Positions 12,253 through 21,742 are shown, counted from the first letter of the stretch. The stretch: 64,000 nucleotides of DNA from Pomphorhynchus laevis (GCA_012934845.2 WNNJ02001832.1:56543-120542), one strand, 5' to 3'. The notes: generated by a model not told the origin, from the letters alone. Made by a program: numbers and translations.

Positions 12253-14712
12253 TCAAGGCATCAAATCCAGGGGGATCTGAGCCCCCCAACCGATCCAACA
12301 CGCCGCCTTCCGACTGAACCACCCGGGGTCTTTCACCCCCCGAAGAATCCAATCGGCGCGAACTATGCTGGGTAAACGAGAGACGAGGAGCTTAAGAAAC
12401 CTTAGCCTTTGCTCTGGGGGACGTCCTCTTGAGAAAAAGACTAGTCCCGAGATAGCCCAGGTACCCCAAAGGCGTACCTGGGTTTTCCCTTTCAATGACA
12501 GATGGTGAGCCCGTTTCAGAGCCCACCTAGCTTTCCTCAGGATACGTTTAAGTCTATCCAGGTCAGCTTTCGCCGACCAGTTCACCGTAACGGTGAACCC
12601 CAGGTATTTTACCCGACATGTGAAGGTGGGGAGTGGTTCAGAGGCAAATATGGAGGAAAGTGCTGAGAGTGCTAATCTCTTAAGTTTTTTCTTTGTTGCA
12701 GTGGTGCCATGAAAGACAACCGCCTGCGATTTGGCGGAGTTTAAAATAAGATTGGATTTGGGTAACTGGTCTTTTAATCTTAAAAAGAAGCGGCTGATGT
12801 CAGAAACTACGTCTTTACACCTGTGTCCAGAGAACAGGGCTGTGGTGTCATCAGCATACACCACAAGACGTTGTTCGCGCTTAAATATTTTGAATAGATT
12901 AATGGAGGCAGCAAGATATAAGATAGGAGAAAGAGGTGAACCTTGAAGCACACCTGTAATAGGGTAAAACTGACGCGCATCAGGGTCGTCTTCATAATAA
13001 AACCGCTTGGTGTACAGCAGAATCTCCACCCTGTTCACAATTCTCGCAGGCAACCCGAGGGACCTAAGAGAAGAGATCACAAAAGGAATGGAGATGCGGT
13101 CAAATGCAGCAGAAAAGTCAAGGAAAATAGCCACAACTAGGCGATGGCTATTCTCCCGACAAAACTGCTCCAACTCACCTACTGCCGAATGGACCGAGCG
13201 ACCTTTGACGAACCCATGAAAACCTGGAGGGATCAAATTTCGCCTACTTAAATGGTCGCGGATTTTACGCGCAAGCGCTTTTTCGTAAATCGACACGAGG
13301 GAATTTTGAATCGAAATGGGTCGCAGGTCTTTAGGACATGAGCAGGATTTTTTCTTAGGAATAAAAACACGCTTACTAATATTGATGCCTGCTACATCAG
13401 ATGGGGAGCATAAAAGCATTGTTACGGCCACCTCTCTTCTCTGATCAGCTGTCAAAAGCTGACAGACCCGAGAAGAAAGTGGAACGACGGATTTGGAGGT
13501 GCCCGGGAGTGGACCCCAGGAGTTAAGAATATCCGTAACAGATAGATCCCTACTCCTGAAGTTACACCAAGGCGGAATTGGTTGAGGTGATTGAGTGGCT
13601 CCATAGTTGTGTAGGGCTAGTGACTCCTCCAAAACTTTATCAAGGCCTACATTCCCTATCCAACTCAATGCTCTATCCTTCCAGCAAACAAACTTCTCCT
13701 TCTTGAAAATCTTCCAAAAGGAAGACTGAGAAGGATTAAGGCGAGCGATACTCGTCCTATCCCTACTCAGCTGGAACCTGTATCTGGTGCTCCAGTATTC
13801 ATTCGAGAGGGCCTGTTTGGCGGAAGCAGAGAGATTAGGGAGGTTCAGTAATTTTGCTAGGACCTTGAGTTTCGTCGGAGTGGGATTGTATATACGACCT
13901 TTATAGGTAGTCGATAGAATCGCGGTAGCTTGCGAAAAGAGGTAGGTATTAAATTCGGTCAGACTCTCATTTCCTATTCGGGGAAAGAGTTGGATAGCCG
14001 CCTGAAAGAAGGCCACTCTGATCGGATCAAAGTGAAACCTTCTGCGAAGCAACATATCTTCCTCAATTCTCCAACGAATTAGGTCATGAGAGGTGGACAA
14101 TTGCTGGCGCGACTGCTCCGTGCAGAGGGGTTTTAACAGCCACCTCGAGTGAAGCAGTAAAATGTCGAGGATAGAATTTGTTGATGTACAATGAAAGGTA
14201 GGGGAAGGGGGTTTGTGAATAAGATTACCGTTCCTGGCTCTGCGAAGCGCTGCATTGATCCAACGACCAGTTCTGTCGTTGAAATCTTCAAGTATCATGT
14301 CATAACCGCTGTCAATAATACTATCCAGGAGATCACGGTTCTTGTGAATTTCCCCTGGACGGATGTAGACATTGGCTAGACTGAGGCGTTTACCGTTTTT
14401 ACTAAGTGAAACTACTAAACAAGACATGGCTGGACATGAGTAGTTTAATAGGAGGGATGACCTTAAGGAGCACTTTACTAAGGTCAATAGTCCTTGAGAT
14501 GAAGAGGAGTGAGGTGGGGCTAAGTACGGAGTATAGTGGGAACATATATGCTTTGGGATAAATCGAGTAATGTCCTGGGGAAGACGGATAGACCGCGTCT
14601 CCTGAAGCACTATAACATCTGCATCTCTACCAGATAAAAGTCTGAGGGCAGAAGCACCTCCCGAATTCCACTGAATGACATTCAGTGAAAAAGGCTCACG
14701 AGTACTCTGCAT
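12253..14712 (-). CDS. LINE ORF2: endonuclease-reverse transcriptase (copy C)
   Basis: 819 residues, starting at the ATG 33 nt after ORF1. Residues 1-~230 are an APE-like endonuclease that would nick the target: QWNSGG (N16), LQET (E38), DFND (143-146), LDILLL (D183) and TSHDL (H209). RT blocks follow: LRPISIQNS, GFVKGRSVHS, FLDFSAAFD with the first catalytic Asp near 532, LQGSPLSPILY and YADD at 619-622, then a C-terminal region with VKYLGFTVTV. No RNase H domain is seen. Residue 142 is Glu, where every other copy that can be read has Gly (GDFN), so this copy may be impaired. The usual S-D-H endonuclease motif is S-H-D in this family. Confidence 0.93.
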   Translation of the reverse strand: MQSTREPFSLNVIQWNSGGASALRLLSGRDADVIVLQETRSIRLPQDITRFIPKHICSHYTPYLAPPHSSSSQGLLTLVKCSLRSSLLLNYSCPAMSCLVVSLSKNGKRLSLANVYIRPGEIHKNRDLLDSIIDSGYDMILEDFNDRTGRWINAALRRARNGNLIHKPPSPTFHCTSTNSILDILLLHSRWLLKPLCTEQSRQQLSTSHDLIRWRIEEDMLLRRRFHFDPIRVAFFQAAIQLFPRIGNESLTEFNTYLFSQATAILSTTYKGRIYNPTPTKLKVLAKLLNLPNLSASAKQALSNEYWSTRYRFQLSRDRTSIARLNPSQSSFWKIFKKEKFVCWKDRALSWIGNVGLDKVLEESLALHNYGATQSPQPIPPWCNFRSRDLSVTDILNSWGPLPGTSKSVVPLSSRVCQLLTADQRREVAVTMLLCSPSDVAGINISKRVFIPKKKSCSCPKDLRPISIQNSLVSIYEKALARKIRDHLSRRNLIPPGFHGFVKGRSVHSAVGELEQFCRENSHRLVVAIFLDFSAAFDRISIPFVISSLRSLGLPARIVNRVEILLYTKRFYYEDDPDARQFYPITGVLQGSPLSPILYLAASINLFKIFKREQRLVVYADDTTALFSGHRCKDVVSDISRFFLRLKDQLPKSNLILNSAKSQAVVFHGTTATKKKLKRLALSALSSIFASEPLPTFTCRVKYLGFTVTVNWSAKADLDRLKRILRKARWALKRAHHLSLKGKTQVRLWGTWAISGLVFFSRGRPPEQRLRFLKLLVSRLPSIVRADWILRGVKDPGWFSRKAACWIGWGAQIPLDLMP

Positions 14713-14745
14713 TGTGATGGATTAGTTGGATGGGGGATTGCCTAC

Positions 14746-15975
14746 CTAGACAGAGCTAGGTGCAGGAAGGTTTCCCTTCCCGCCACCAGCTCCGTCCAGG
14801 GTAGGTACTTGCCCCTGGGCAGCATCTTCATTTCCCCTTCTAGCCTTAGACTTTAATAGTTTCCCAATATTTAAGGGTTGGATGGGAGGATTGGCCGAAG
14901 CCCCCCTTTTCTTTGAAGGCGGTATTACTGCATTAATCGGAACAGACGGTGCCGTGAGGAGGGCACCGAGCAGAGACTTGACTAATTCCTCAGTCTGTTT
15001 CTTATTCACAGCGGCACGGATGTCTATGGCTCTAAAGATGTCGGCGTCCGTCATTCTTGACCCGACGTTAGAAGGCAGGGCAGCTGCTTCGGAAAAAGAG
15101 GCCGGCTTCTTGGTAGCTGTTGAACAGAATTTGTTGGCGTAATCTTTGAAGACGTTACACCTCCTGCTCCAAGCAGGGTGACACCCCCCACAGTTGGAGC
15201 AGGAAAGGAGGGCCGAGCATTTACAGCCGTCCATTACGGCTGGGCAGGATAAGGAGCTACACACCCCACATGTAGTCGGTAAGGTGCAGCTGGAAGCCCA
15301 ATGCCCCCACTTATGGCACCGACTACAATGGGGGTATGTAAATTCTTCCCTGCCAACTATTTTAAAGGATAAATTGAAGCCCAAAAATGGGTTATTAGCA
15401 GATCTGACGAGTAACTCAGCTTGATCAATTGCCGCAGAACCGAAAGCGATCGTTAAGGAGAAGCCATTCTTTCCCATAAGTTGACAAAAACTGGAAATAT
15501 TGAACTTACTTTTTAGCAATGCAATATCCTCATTTTCAAGGTGGGCCGGGAGATTCGATATTTTGACCGAGGCCATGATTGGTTTTTGTTCAAACGATCC
15601 AAATTCGGACAAATTGGATTCAAAAAATACAGCATATCTTTTAAGATCCTCAGGCGAGGCGAAAGAAATTTTTATTTCTGATTCACTGTATCGAACACAG
15701 TTAAAAACAACTCTATTTTTAAGTTCAGTAGAAAATTTCCTTAGGAAAATATTAAATAATGAATGTCTAGCAACGGACTTTGATATCTTTATAATACCCA
15801 AATTTGTAAGTTTGGGAATGGGTGGAAGTAACCCTTCATCGTCACAAACAATAGAAACAGAACTAACCTTTTGCTTGCAGTGTGTATTATCTGAGAATAC
15901 CTGATATTTTTCGTTGAATTTTGATTTTTCGTAAGGAATTTTGCTGGAATTGCAATTGCTTTGAACCTCCGACAT
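14746..15975 (-). CDS. LINE ORF1: CCHC zinc-knuckle RNA-binding protein (copy C)
   Basis: 409 residues from the ATG at 15975 (MSEVQSNCNSS). An upstream in-frame TTG is not needed, and the ATG start matches MSE in copy D. ORF1 proteins coat LINE RNA. From about residue 217 comes C-x2-C-x4-H-x4-C (CSRCHKWGHWASSC), a middle Cys-rich stretch, then CSNCGGCHPAWSRRC (C-x2-C-x3-H-x6-C), a set typical of Jockey/I-type gag-like proteins. A PPIPKLTNL box lies near the N-terminus. The C-terminal third has KKRGAS and a GNEDAAQG box conserved in other copies. By eye it matches copy D's ORF1 far less well than the ORF2s match each other. Confidence 0.9.
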   Translation of the reverse strand: MSEVQSNCNSSKIPYEKSKFNEKYQVFSDNTHCKQKVSSVSIVCDDEGLLPPIPKLTNLGIIKISKSVARHSLFNIFLRKFSTELKNRVVFNCVRYSESEIKISFASPEDLKRYAVFFESNLSEFGSFEQKPIMASVKISNLPAHLENEDIALLKSKFNISSFCQLMGKNGFSLTIAFGSAAIDQAELLVRSANNPFLGFNLSFKIVGREEFTYPHCSRCHKWGHWASSCTLPTTCGVCSSLSCPAVMDGCKCSALLSCSNCGGCHPAWSRRCNVFKDYANKFCSTATKKPASFSEAAALPSNVGSRMTDADIFRAIDIRAAVNKKQTEELVKSLLGALLTAPSVPINAVIPPSKKRGASANPPIQPLNIGKLLKSKARRGNEDAAQGQVPTLDGAGGGKGNLPAPSSV

Positions 15976-16020
15976 GTTTGTTTCAGTTCGCAATTTTGTG
16001 TTTTGATTTTGGAATCACTG

Positions 16021-16032
16021 TGTTACTGTTCT
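16021..16032. repeat. Right target-site duplication of LINE copy C
   Basis: TGTTACTGTTCT, identical to 12112-12123, followed directly by segment H sequence (GTGCTGACATAATATT) as in the unoccupied paralog at 31135. Confidence 0.92.
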
Positions 16033-16120
16033 GTGCTGACATAATATTATCTTTTGTTGAAATACATACACTTTAAAATGTTTCCATCAATATACTGTCG
16101 TTCAATCACCTACAGTCTAC

Positions 16121-16132
16121 AAATTACAACGC
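16121..16132. repeat. Left target-site duplication of LINE copy D
   Basis: AAATTACAACGC, repeated at 19977-19988. The unoccupied paralog has AAAATACAACGC once at 31223-31234, one base different. Confidence 0.92.
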
Positions 16133-16164
16133 AGGTTGCGCCTACTGATTTATGAAAATTTAGC

Positions 16165-17355
16165 ATGTCGGAGCGTTCAAAGAACTCAATGAAAACTAAT
16201 TTTCCTGCCAATGCAATAAACGAGGTAAGTGGAGATTTAGGTTCTCTTGAATATATTCAGGAGGGTGAACTTCCCCCGGTACCAAAATTATCCAACCTGG
16301 TGATTATCAGACTTTTGGTGCCTCTGGAAAGGCAGAACATGTTCAATGTTTTTATAAGAGGCTTTGCTCATCGATTTAAAAAAAGGATATTGTTCAATGC
16401 GATTAAATATTATGAATCTGAGATTAAAATCTCATTCTGCACTCCTGATCTCGCAATGTCGTACGTAGACTACTTTAAAAAAGAGCATTCGGAACAAGGC
16501 ATAATTGCTTCCAAACCAATCCTGGCAACAATAAAGATAAATAATATGCCCACATACATTTCAGAAGAAGATATATCAGCCCTAGAAACTGATTACAAAA
16601 TCTCTAACGTGCGCTTTATAAAAGGGATTAAAGGCTTCCCCATTCCCGTTGCGTTCTGCAATGCCCCGGTTGATGAAGCTCAAAAACTATCGATTTCAAC
16701 ATGCAATCCTTTTATGGGGTATAATTTGAGATTTTCAATAATCGAAACCGACTCACTAACGTACCCTCACTGCAACAATTGTCATCAGTGGGGGCATTGG
16801 TCCACTGGATGTTCTTTACCACATAAGTGCGGCGTGTGTGGTACAACTGCTATACATCCTGAGAAGTGCGAAAGTAAGCCATTTTGCGCAAACTGCGGTG
16901 GTGAGCACCCCGCATGGTCAAAAAAATGTAAAATCTTTAAGGCGTACCAAAAGAGACACAGGGGTGTAACAGCAAAACCGACTAGCTTCGTGGAAGCTGT
17001 ATCGTCTAACAAGAATGACGACAGGATGCCGGACACAGAAATTCTTAAACTTATTGAAAAGCAGCATCAGGCATCAATGATTCAACTTGAAAAATTGGTC
17101 CAGAAATTGGTGGGTCAATTAGCGGAATCCTTCCGTTCTCCTCCTTCTGGGAAGACCAACAATATTAAGAAGCCACCAAAATCTAAGAAACGAAACGGGT
17201 CAGCGCTAAGCATAGCCGCTCTGAAGCTTGCTCGAAAGGATTCGATTTGGGCTATGGCTAACGAGGGAAATGAAGATATCGCCCGTGGGCAAGCGACTCC
17301 ATTTGTCGTGACGGGAAGCGGTAAAGGCGACTTTTCCGCCTCTAGTTGCGACTAG
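16165..17355 (+). CDS. LINE ORF1: CCHC zinc-knuckle RNA-binding protein (copy D)
   Basis: 396 residues from ATG (MSERSKNSMKTN). It has a PPVPKLSNL box near the N-terminus as in copy C. The first CCHC begins at C203 (CNNCHQWGHWSTGC), and the last knuckle begins at C241 (CANCGGEHPAWSKKC). A basic stretch (KKPPKSKKRNGS) precedes the C-terminal GNEDIARGQ box. Away from the knuckles and these boxes, identity to copy C ORF1 is roughly half by eye. The role is RNA binding and RNP formation, inferred from the family. Confidence 0.92.
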   Translation: MSERSKNSMKTNFPANAINEVSGDLGSLEYIQEGELPPVPKLSNLVIIRLLVPLERQNMFNVFIRGFAHRFKKRILFNAIKYYESEIKISFCTPDLAMSYVDYFKKEHSEQGIIASKPILATIKINNMPTYISEEDISALETDYKISNVRFIKGIKGFPIPVAFCNAPVDEAQKLSISTCNPFMGYNLRFSIIETDSLTYPHCNNCHQWGHWSTGCSLPHKCGVCGTTAIHPEKCESKPFCANCGGEHPAWSKKCKIFKAYQKRHRGVTAKPTSFVEAVSSNKNDDRMPDTEILKLIEKQHQASMIQLEKLVQKLVGQLAESFRSPPSGKTNNIKKPPKSKKRNGSALSIAALKLARKDSIWAMANEGNEDIARGQATPFVVTGSGKGDFSASSCD

Positions 17356-17389
17356 GTGGAGGGCGTCCCACTTCGGTAACACTTACGCA

Positions 17390-19849
17390 ATGGGAAGTAA
17401 TCAAGGACCTTTTTCACTGAATATCCTTCAGTGGAATTCGGGAGGTGCTTCCGCCCTTAGCCTTCTATCTGGTAGAGATGCAGATGTTATAGTCCTTCAG
17501 GAGACGCGGTCTATCCGTCTCCCCCAGGATATTACTCGATTTATCCCTAAGCACATATACACCCACTTTACTCCTTACATAACCCCCCCTCACTCCTCTT
17601 CATCACAAGGTCTTTTAACCCTAGTAAAAAGCTCCTTAAGATCATCCCTCCTATTAAACTACTCTTGTCCAGCCCTATCTTGTTTAGCTATATCACTTTG
17701 TAAGAACGGTAAGCGTATAAGCATAGCCAATGTCTATATTCGGCCAGGAGAAATTCACAAAAACCGTGACCTCCTGGATCAAATATTGGGGAGCGGTTAT
17801 GACATGTTACTTGGTGACTTCAACGACAGAACTGGTCGTTGGATTAATGCAGCACTTCGCAGAGCAAGGATCGACTATCTTATTCATAAACCACCTTCCC
17901 CAACCTTTCATTGCTCTACAACAAATTCTCTCCTCGACATATTACTGCTACATAAGATGTGGTTGTTGAAACCCATTTGCACCGAGCAGTCGCGTCAACA
18001 ACAGACCACCTCTCATGACCTAATTCGCTGGCGGCTAGAGGACGATACGTTGCTTAGAAGAAGGTTTCACTTTGATCCTATTAGAGTGGCCTTCTTTCAG
18101 GCAGCTATCCAACTCTTCCCCAGAATTGGAATTGAGAGTTTGACCGAATTTAATTCCTACCTCTCATCGCAAGCTACCGCGATCCTTTCGACTACCTATA
18201 AAGGTCGAATATACAATCCTACTCCAACAAAGCTCAAGGTCCTAGCTAAAATGTTGCACCTTCCCAATCTCTCTGTTTCCGCCAGACATATCCTCTCGAA
18301 TGAATATTGGAGCTCTAGATATAGGCTCCAGCTGAGCAGGGATAGGGCAAGCATTGCTCACCAAAACCCTTCTCAGGCTTGCTTCTGGAAGATATTCAAG
18401 AAGGAGAAATTTGTTTGCTGGAAGGATAGAGCCTTGGTTTGGATTGGTAGCATAGGCCTTGACAAAGTTTTAGAGGAGTCACTTTCCTTACACAATTATG
18501 GAGCCACTCATTCTCCCCAACCAATCCCGCCTTGGTGTGACTTCAGGAGTAGGGACTTGTCTGTTACAGATATCCTTAACTCCTGGGGACCACTCCCGGG
18601 CACCTCCAAATCCCACGCGCCACTCACCACTCGTGTCTGTCAGCTTTTGACATACAGTCAGAGAAAGGAGGTCGCCATCACAATGCTATTAGCCTCCCCG
18701 TCTGACATAGCGGAAATCAACATCAGCCGTCGAGTTTTTTTACCTAAAAAGAGATTAATCACTTGTCCTAAAGATCTGCGGCCCATCTCGATTCAAAACG
18801 CCCTCATATCCATCTACGAGAAAGCGCTTGCGCGTAGAATCCGCGTTCATTTATGTAGGCGTAATTTGATCCCACCGAGTTTTCATGGGTTTGTCAAAGG
18901 GCGCTCGGTCCATTCAGCAATTGGTAAAGTGCATCAGTTTTGTCAGGATAATAGTCATCAGCTTGCTGTGGCTGTTTTTCTTGATTTTTCAGCTGCATTT
19001 GACCGGATCTCCATTCCCTTCGTTATCTCCTCTCTCAAATCCCTCGGGTTGCCTGCGAGAATTGTTAACAGGGTGGAGATATTGTTGTACACCAAGCGGT
19101 TCTACTATGAAGACGACCCTGATGCGCGTCAGTTCTACCCTATTACAGGTGTACCTCAAGGATCCCCACTTTCTCCTATCTTATATCTTGCTGCATCCAT
19201 TATATTATTCAAGAATTTTAAACGTGATCAACATCTAGTGGTATATGCTGATGATACCACAGCCTTGTTCTCTGGACGCAGGTGCAAAGATGTAATCTCT
19301 GACATCAGCCGTTTCTTTTTAAGATTAAAAGATCAGTTGCCCCCATCCAATCTTATTTTAAACTCCTCAAAATCACAGGTGGTTGTCTTTAATGGCGTTC
19401 CTGCCACCAAAAAGAAACTTAAGAGACTAGCACTCTCTACACTCTCCTCCATTTTGCAGCATCAACCACTCCCCATCTTCACGAGTCGAGTAAAATATCT
19501 GGGGTTCACCGTTACGGTGAATTGGTCGGCGAAAGCTGACCTGGATAGACTTAAACGTATCCTGAAGAAAGCTAGGTGGGCTCTGAAACGGGCCCAGCAT
19601 CTGTCATTGAATGGGATAACCCAAGTGCGCCTCTGGGGTACTTGGGCTATCTCGGGATTAGTCTTCTTCTCACGAGGACGTCCCCCAGAACAAAGACTAA
19701 GGTTTCTCAAGCTCCTCATCTCGAGATTACCAACCATAGTCCGCCTTGACTGGACTCTTAGGTGTGTGAGAGACCCCGAATGGTTCAGTCAGAGGGCGGC
19801 GCGCTGGTGCGGCCGAGGGGCTCAGATCCCTCTGGACCTGAGGCCGTGA
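17390..19849 (+). CDS. LINE ORF2: endonuclease-reverse transcriptase (copy D)
   Basis: 819 residues, collinear without gaps with copy C. The endonuclease has QWNSGG (N16), LQET (E38), GDFND (G142 kept), LDILLL and TSHDL. The RT has LRPISIQN, FLDFSAAFD (Asp 532), PQGSPLSPILY and YADD at 619-622, with no RNase H. All readable catalytic positions are intact apart from the family-wide S-H-D order in place of S-D-H. Of the copies in this window it is the best candidate for an active enzyme. Confidence 0.94.
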   Translation: MGSNQGPFSLNILQWNSGGASALSLLSGRDADVIVLQETRSIRLPQDITRFIPKHIYTHFTPYITPPHSSSSQGLLTLVKSSLRSSLLLNYSCPALSCLAISLCKNGKRISIANVYIRPGEIHKNRDLLDQILGSGYDMLLGDFNDRTGRWINAALRRARIDYLIHKPPSPTFHCSTTNSLLDILLLHKMWLLKPICTEQSRQQQTTSHDLIRWRLEDDTLLRRRFHFDPIRVAFFQAAIQLFPRIGIESLTEFNSYLSSQATAILSTTYKGRIYNPTPTKLKVLAKMLHLPNLSVSARHILSNEYWSSRYRLQLSRDRASIAHQNPSQACFWKIFKKEKFVCWKDRALVWIGSIGLDKVLEESLSLHNYGATHSPQPIPPWCDFRSRDLSVTDILNSWGPLPGTSKSHAPLTTRVCQLLTYSQRKEVAITMLLASPSDIAEINISRRVFLPKKRLITCPKDLRPISIQNALISIYEKALARRIRVHLCRRNLIPPSFHGFVKGRSVHSAIGKVHQFCQDNSHQLAVAVFLDFSAAFDRISIPFVISSLKSLGLPARIVNRVEILLYTKRFYYEDDPDARQFYPITGVPQGSPLSPILYLAASIILFKNFKRDQHLVVYADDTTALFSGRRCKDVISDISRFFLRLKDQLPPSNLILNSSKSQVVVFNGVPATKKKLKRLALSTLSSILQHQPLPIFTSRVKYLGFTVTVNWSAKADLDRLKRILKKARWALKRAQHLSLNGITQVRLWGTWAISGLVFFSRGRPPEQRLRFLKLLISRLPTIVRLDWTLRCVRDPEWFSQRAARWCGRGAQIPLDLRP

Positions 19850-19976
19850 ATATAAGTTGAAGATTCCAAAATACACGTCGTGAACAGTTTCTATTTTAAG
19901 TTGTCTTTTGCATGTTTTTGTTTCTTAAGTTTTTATCAGTTATATAGTTATTAATAAAACCCTTACTTACTTACTT

Positions 19977-19988
19977 AAATTACAACGC
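19977..19988. repeat. Right target-site duplication of LINE copy D
   Basis: AAATTACAACGC, identical to 16121-16132. Segment H resumes with GCATTTCATTCAT as in the unoccupied paralog. Confidence 0.92.
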
Positions 19989-20243
19989 GCATTTCATTCA
20001 TCAGTAGCGCTTGCTTTTTATTTTGCTGTTAGAATTTTACAAGTTCGTATCTGGAAATAATACTGAAATTGTTTTAAACCAATATTAAGTTTTAAATTAA
20101 TTTTATCCTACAATATTTTTTATAAATTTAATAATTATTTATATTCTTATAAACTGAAATAATACAATATTTGGAAGGTCAAATATGCTTTTCAGCACAC
20201 TGTCTACGTATTTTCTTTCATTGATATAAAATATTTTTTTCAG

Positions 20244-20309
20244 AGAATTTCACTATACTACTGGCAAGTCGCACTTTTTCATCCATTGCTTGAATAATAT
20301 TCAGATGTT
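20244..20309 (+). CDS. Cassette exon, EFH type, block 1
   Basis: 66-nt candidate exon after ATTTTTTTCAG and before GTAAGTATC. The frame is EFHYTTGKSHFFIHCLNN, then IQM, then TT|N. It is the only CAG acceptor and the only cysteine in the open set. The homologue is at 38982. A third copy at 31489 keeps the acceptor and about 20 bases, then is cut off. This exon lies just downstream of the LINE cluster, so its upstream intron in block 1 has grown to about 16.6 kb if the previous exon is the one at 3526. Confidence 0.58.
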
Positions 20310-20984
20310 GTAAGTATCTGTAGTTTTGAAAACAACAATTTCATTTGTTAATTAAATAATATTTCATATTACTTTTGTGCAAGAATTTCGGTTTAATTGC
20401 AAACCATCATTGCTGTCAAAATTATTTTATAACGATTTTATGTTTAACAAAACTAGTCATTTAATACATTAAAAAACATTGAATAGCTGCATAAATTAAA
20501 AGCACAGAATAAAGCTTTTTCAAGCTTTATTAAATGTCGAAACACAGTTAATACGAACTTATTAAGATATAAAAAATGATCACATTTTCACAACTCGACA
20601 AAATAGTTTTACTTGACATTGTAATTTTAGACAAAACTAATCATTCATTTAAAATAATCATTTTTGGATAACATACTTATTAGGTTTTTATTGTGTATGA
20701 GATAAACACGATAAAATAAATAATTATATGAACTCAATATAAAATGGCAATTTTGCAAAATCGCCAAAATTAGCAAATATCTAAATATAAAAAATTAAAA
20801 AAAAAATTAAATTATTATTTTTAAACATGTAAATTATCAAAATGCATTATTTAAAAATGCTATTAGTTGACGAAGTAAAATAAACAAATCGCACATTTGT
20901 ATCGTTTTATAAAATCATACTGATTACAACATTCTGATATAAATTTTATGAAATTATAACTCAAATTATTGTTAAATTATTGTC

Positions 20985-21330
20985 TTGAGATACTTCGTAC
21001 CTAAGAGTTCGTAAATAAGTACTGATATCAATCATATATACTATACGGGATTTTAATAGAAGTGTCTTGCTGGAATGTGAACCGACGAATACGTCCGAAA
21101 CAGCACAGAAATAAAAACGTTTCAAAACATGATGTATCATCTAGAAACAATGATACAACGCTATATTTTCAGAAAAGTCATGAGCCTGTTTAAAAGTTAT
21201 TATTTCATCGTCGGTTCATATCGCAGATGATGAATATGAACCGTTGTCTCTTTGGCTGGTTTTCCCATTGTAACAAATATTGATAATGTTCAATAGTCAA
21301 CTATCTTGAAACCAGTCAAAATTAAATGCA
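20985..21330 (+). repeat. Inverted copy of the 50.8-51.1 kb sequence
   Basis: This stretch is the reverse complement of about 50755-51115, with short indels (for example CTGGAATGTGAACCGACGAA and TCTCTTTGGCTGGTTTTC). It is a dispersed repeat. A small frame with NRRIRPKQHR can be read in the 51 kb copy. The family is not recognised. Confidence 0.7.
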
Positions 21331-21742
21331 TTGCATGATAGTCTTGTCAGCGCTCTCAATTTCTGAATTTAAAGTCGTGTTGTATGAACTTGGATACCTC
21401 ATGCCCACATGTTGTGTGGAAATTACTTCATGACTGTTTAATTAAATAATTATTGACCACTGTATTAGGTAAATAAATAGTGGGCGAAACCTAATAACAT
21501 AGCAGTTTTTTTTTAATAAAGTACCGTTTCTATAAAGATAAATACATTTAATATACAAAGACAAAGTTATAAAATAATGTTTTTGAAATTTTATAAAAAG
21601 AGGGTACAGTTTATTTATAGCCTTTAAAAATCTATTTTTTGTTAATTAATTCCTTCAATATGTTCTGCTAATGAGAATTTTGATTCTACGACTATTAATT
21701 TATTATTAATTATCATAAAATAATATCAATTTATCTGTTTAG

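Larger units (their letters stand above)
12124..16020 (-). mobile_element. LINE copy C, full-length, both ORFs open
   Basis: About 3.9-kb non-LTR retrotransposon. On the minus strand it has a 45-nt leader, ORF1 (15975-14746), a 33-nt spacer, ORF2 (14712-12253), a ~130-nt 3' UTR and an (ATTT)n-type tail at 12124-12142. ORF2 has an APE-type endonuclease and an RT without RNase H; ORF1 is a CCHC gag-like protein. This fits the Jockey/I side of the LINE tree, clade not assigned. Perfect 12-bp target duplications and open frames suggest recent insertion. It lies head-to-head with copy D, 112 bp away. Confidence 0.93.
16133..19976 (+). mobile_element. LINE copy D, full-length, both ORFs open
   Basis: 3,844-bp element: 32-nt leader, ORF1 (16165-17355), 34-nt spacer, ORF2 (17390-19849) and a 127-nt 3' UTR ending in a (TTAC)n tail (about 19961-19976). 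It has perfect 12-bp target duplications. It is the same family as copy C, but the tail repeat (TTAC against ATTT) and ORF1 differ, so this is a separate subfamily. The leader is too short for an obvious internal promoter and does not resemble copy C's leader; either the 5' ends are slightly truncated or this family has almost no 5' UTR. Confidence 0.94.

Noticed and set aside
15975-15993. A longer LINE ORF1 start at 15993
   Set aside because: That start is TTG. The ATG at 15975 matches the MSE start of copy D.
15975-16165. Native bidirectional promoter or divergent operon between the two long ORF pairs
   Set aside because: The 112-bp spacer is ordinary segment H sequence between two LINE insertions, as the unoccupied paralog at 31.1 kb shows.
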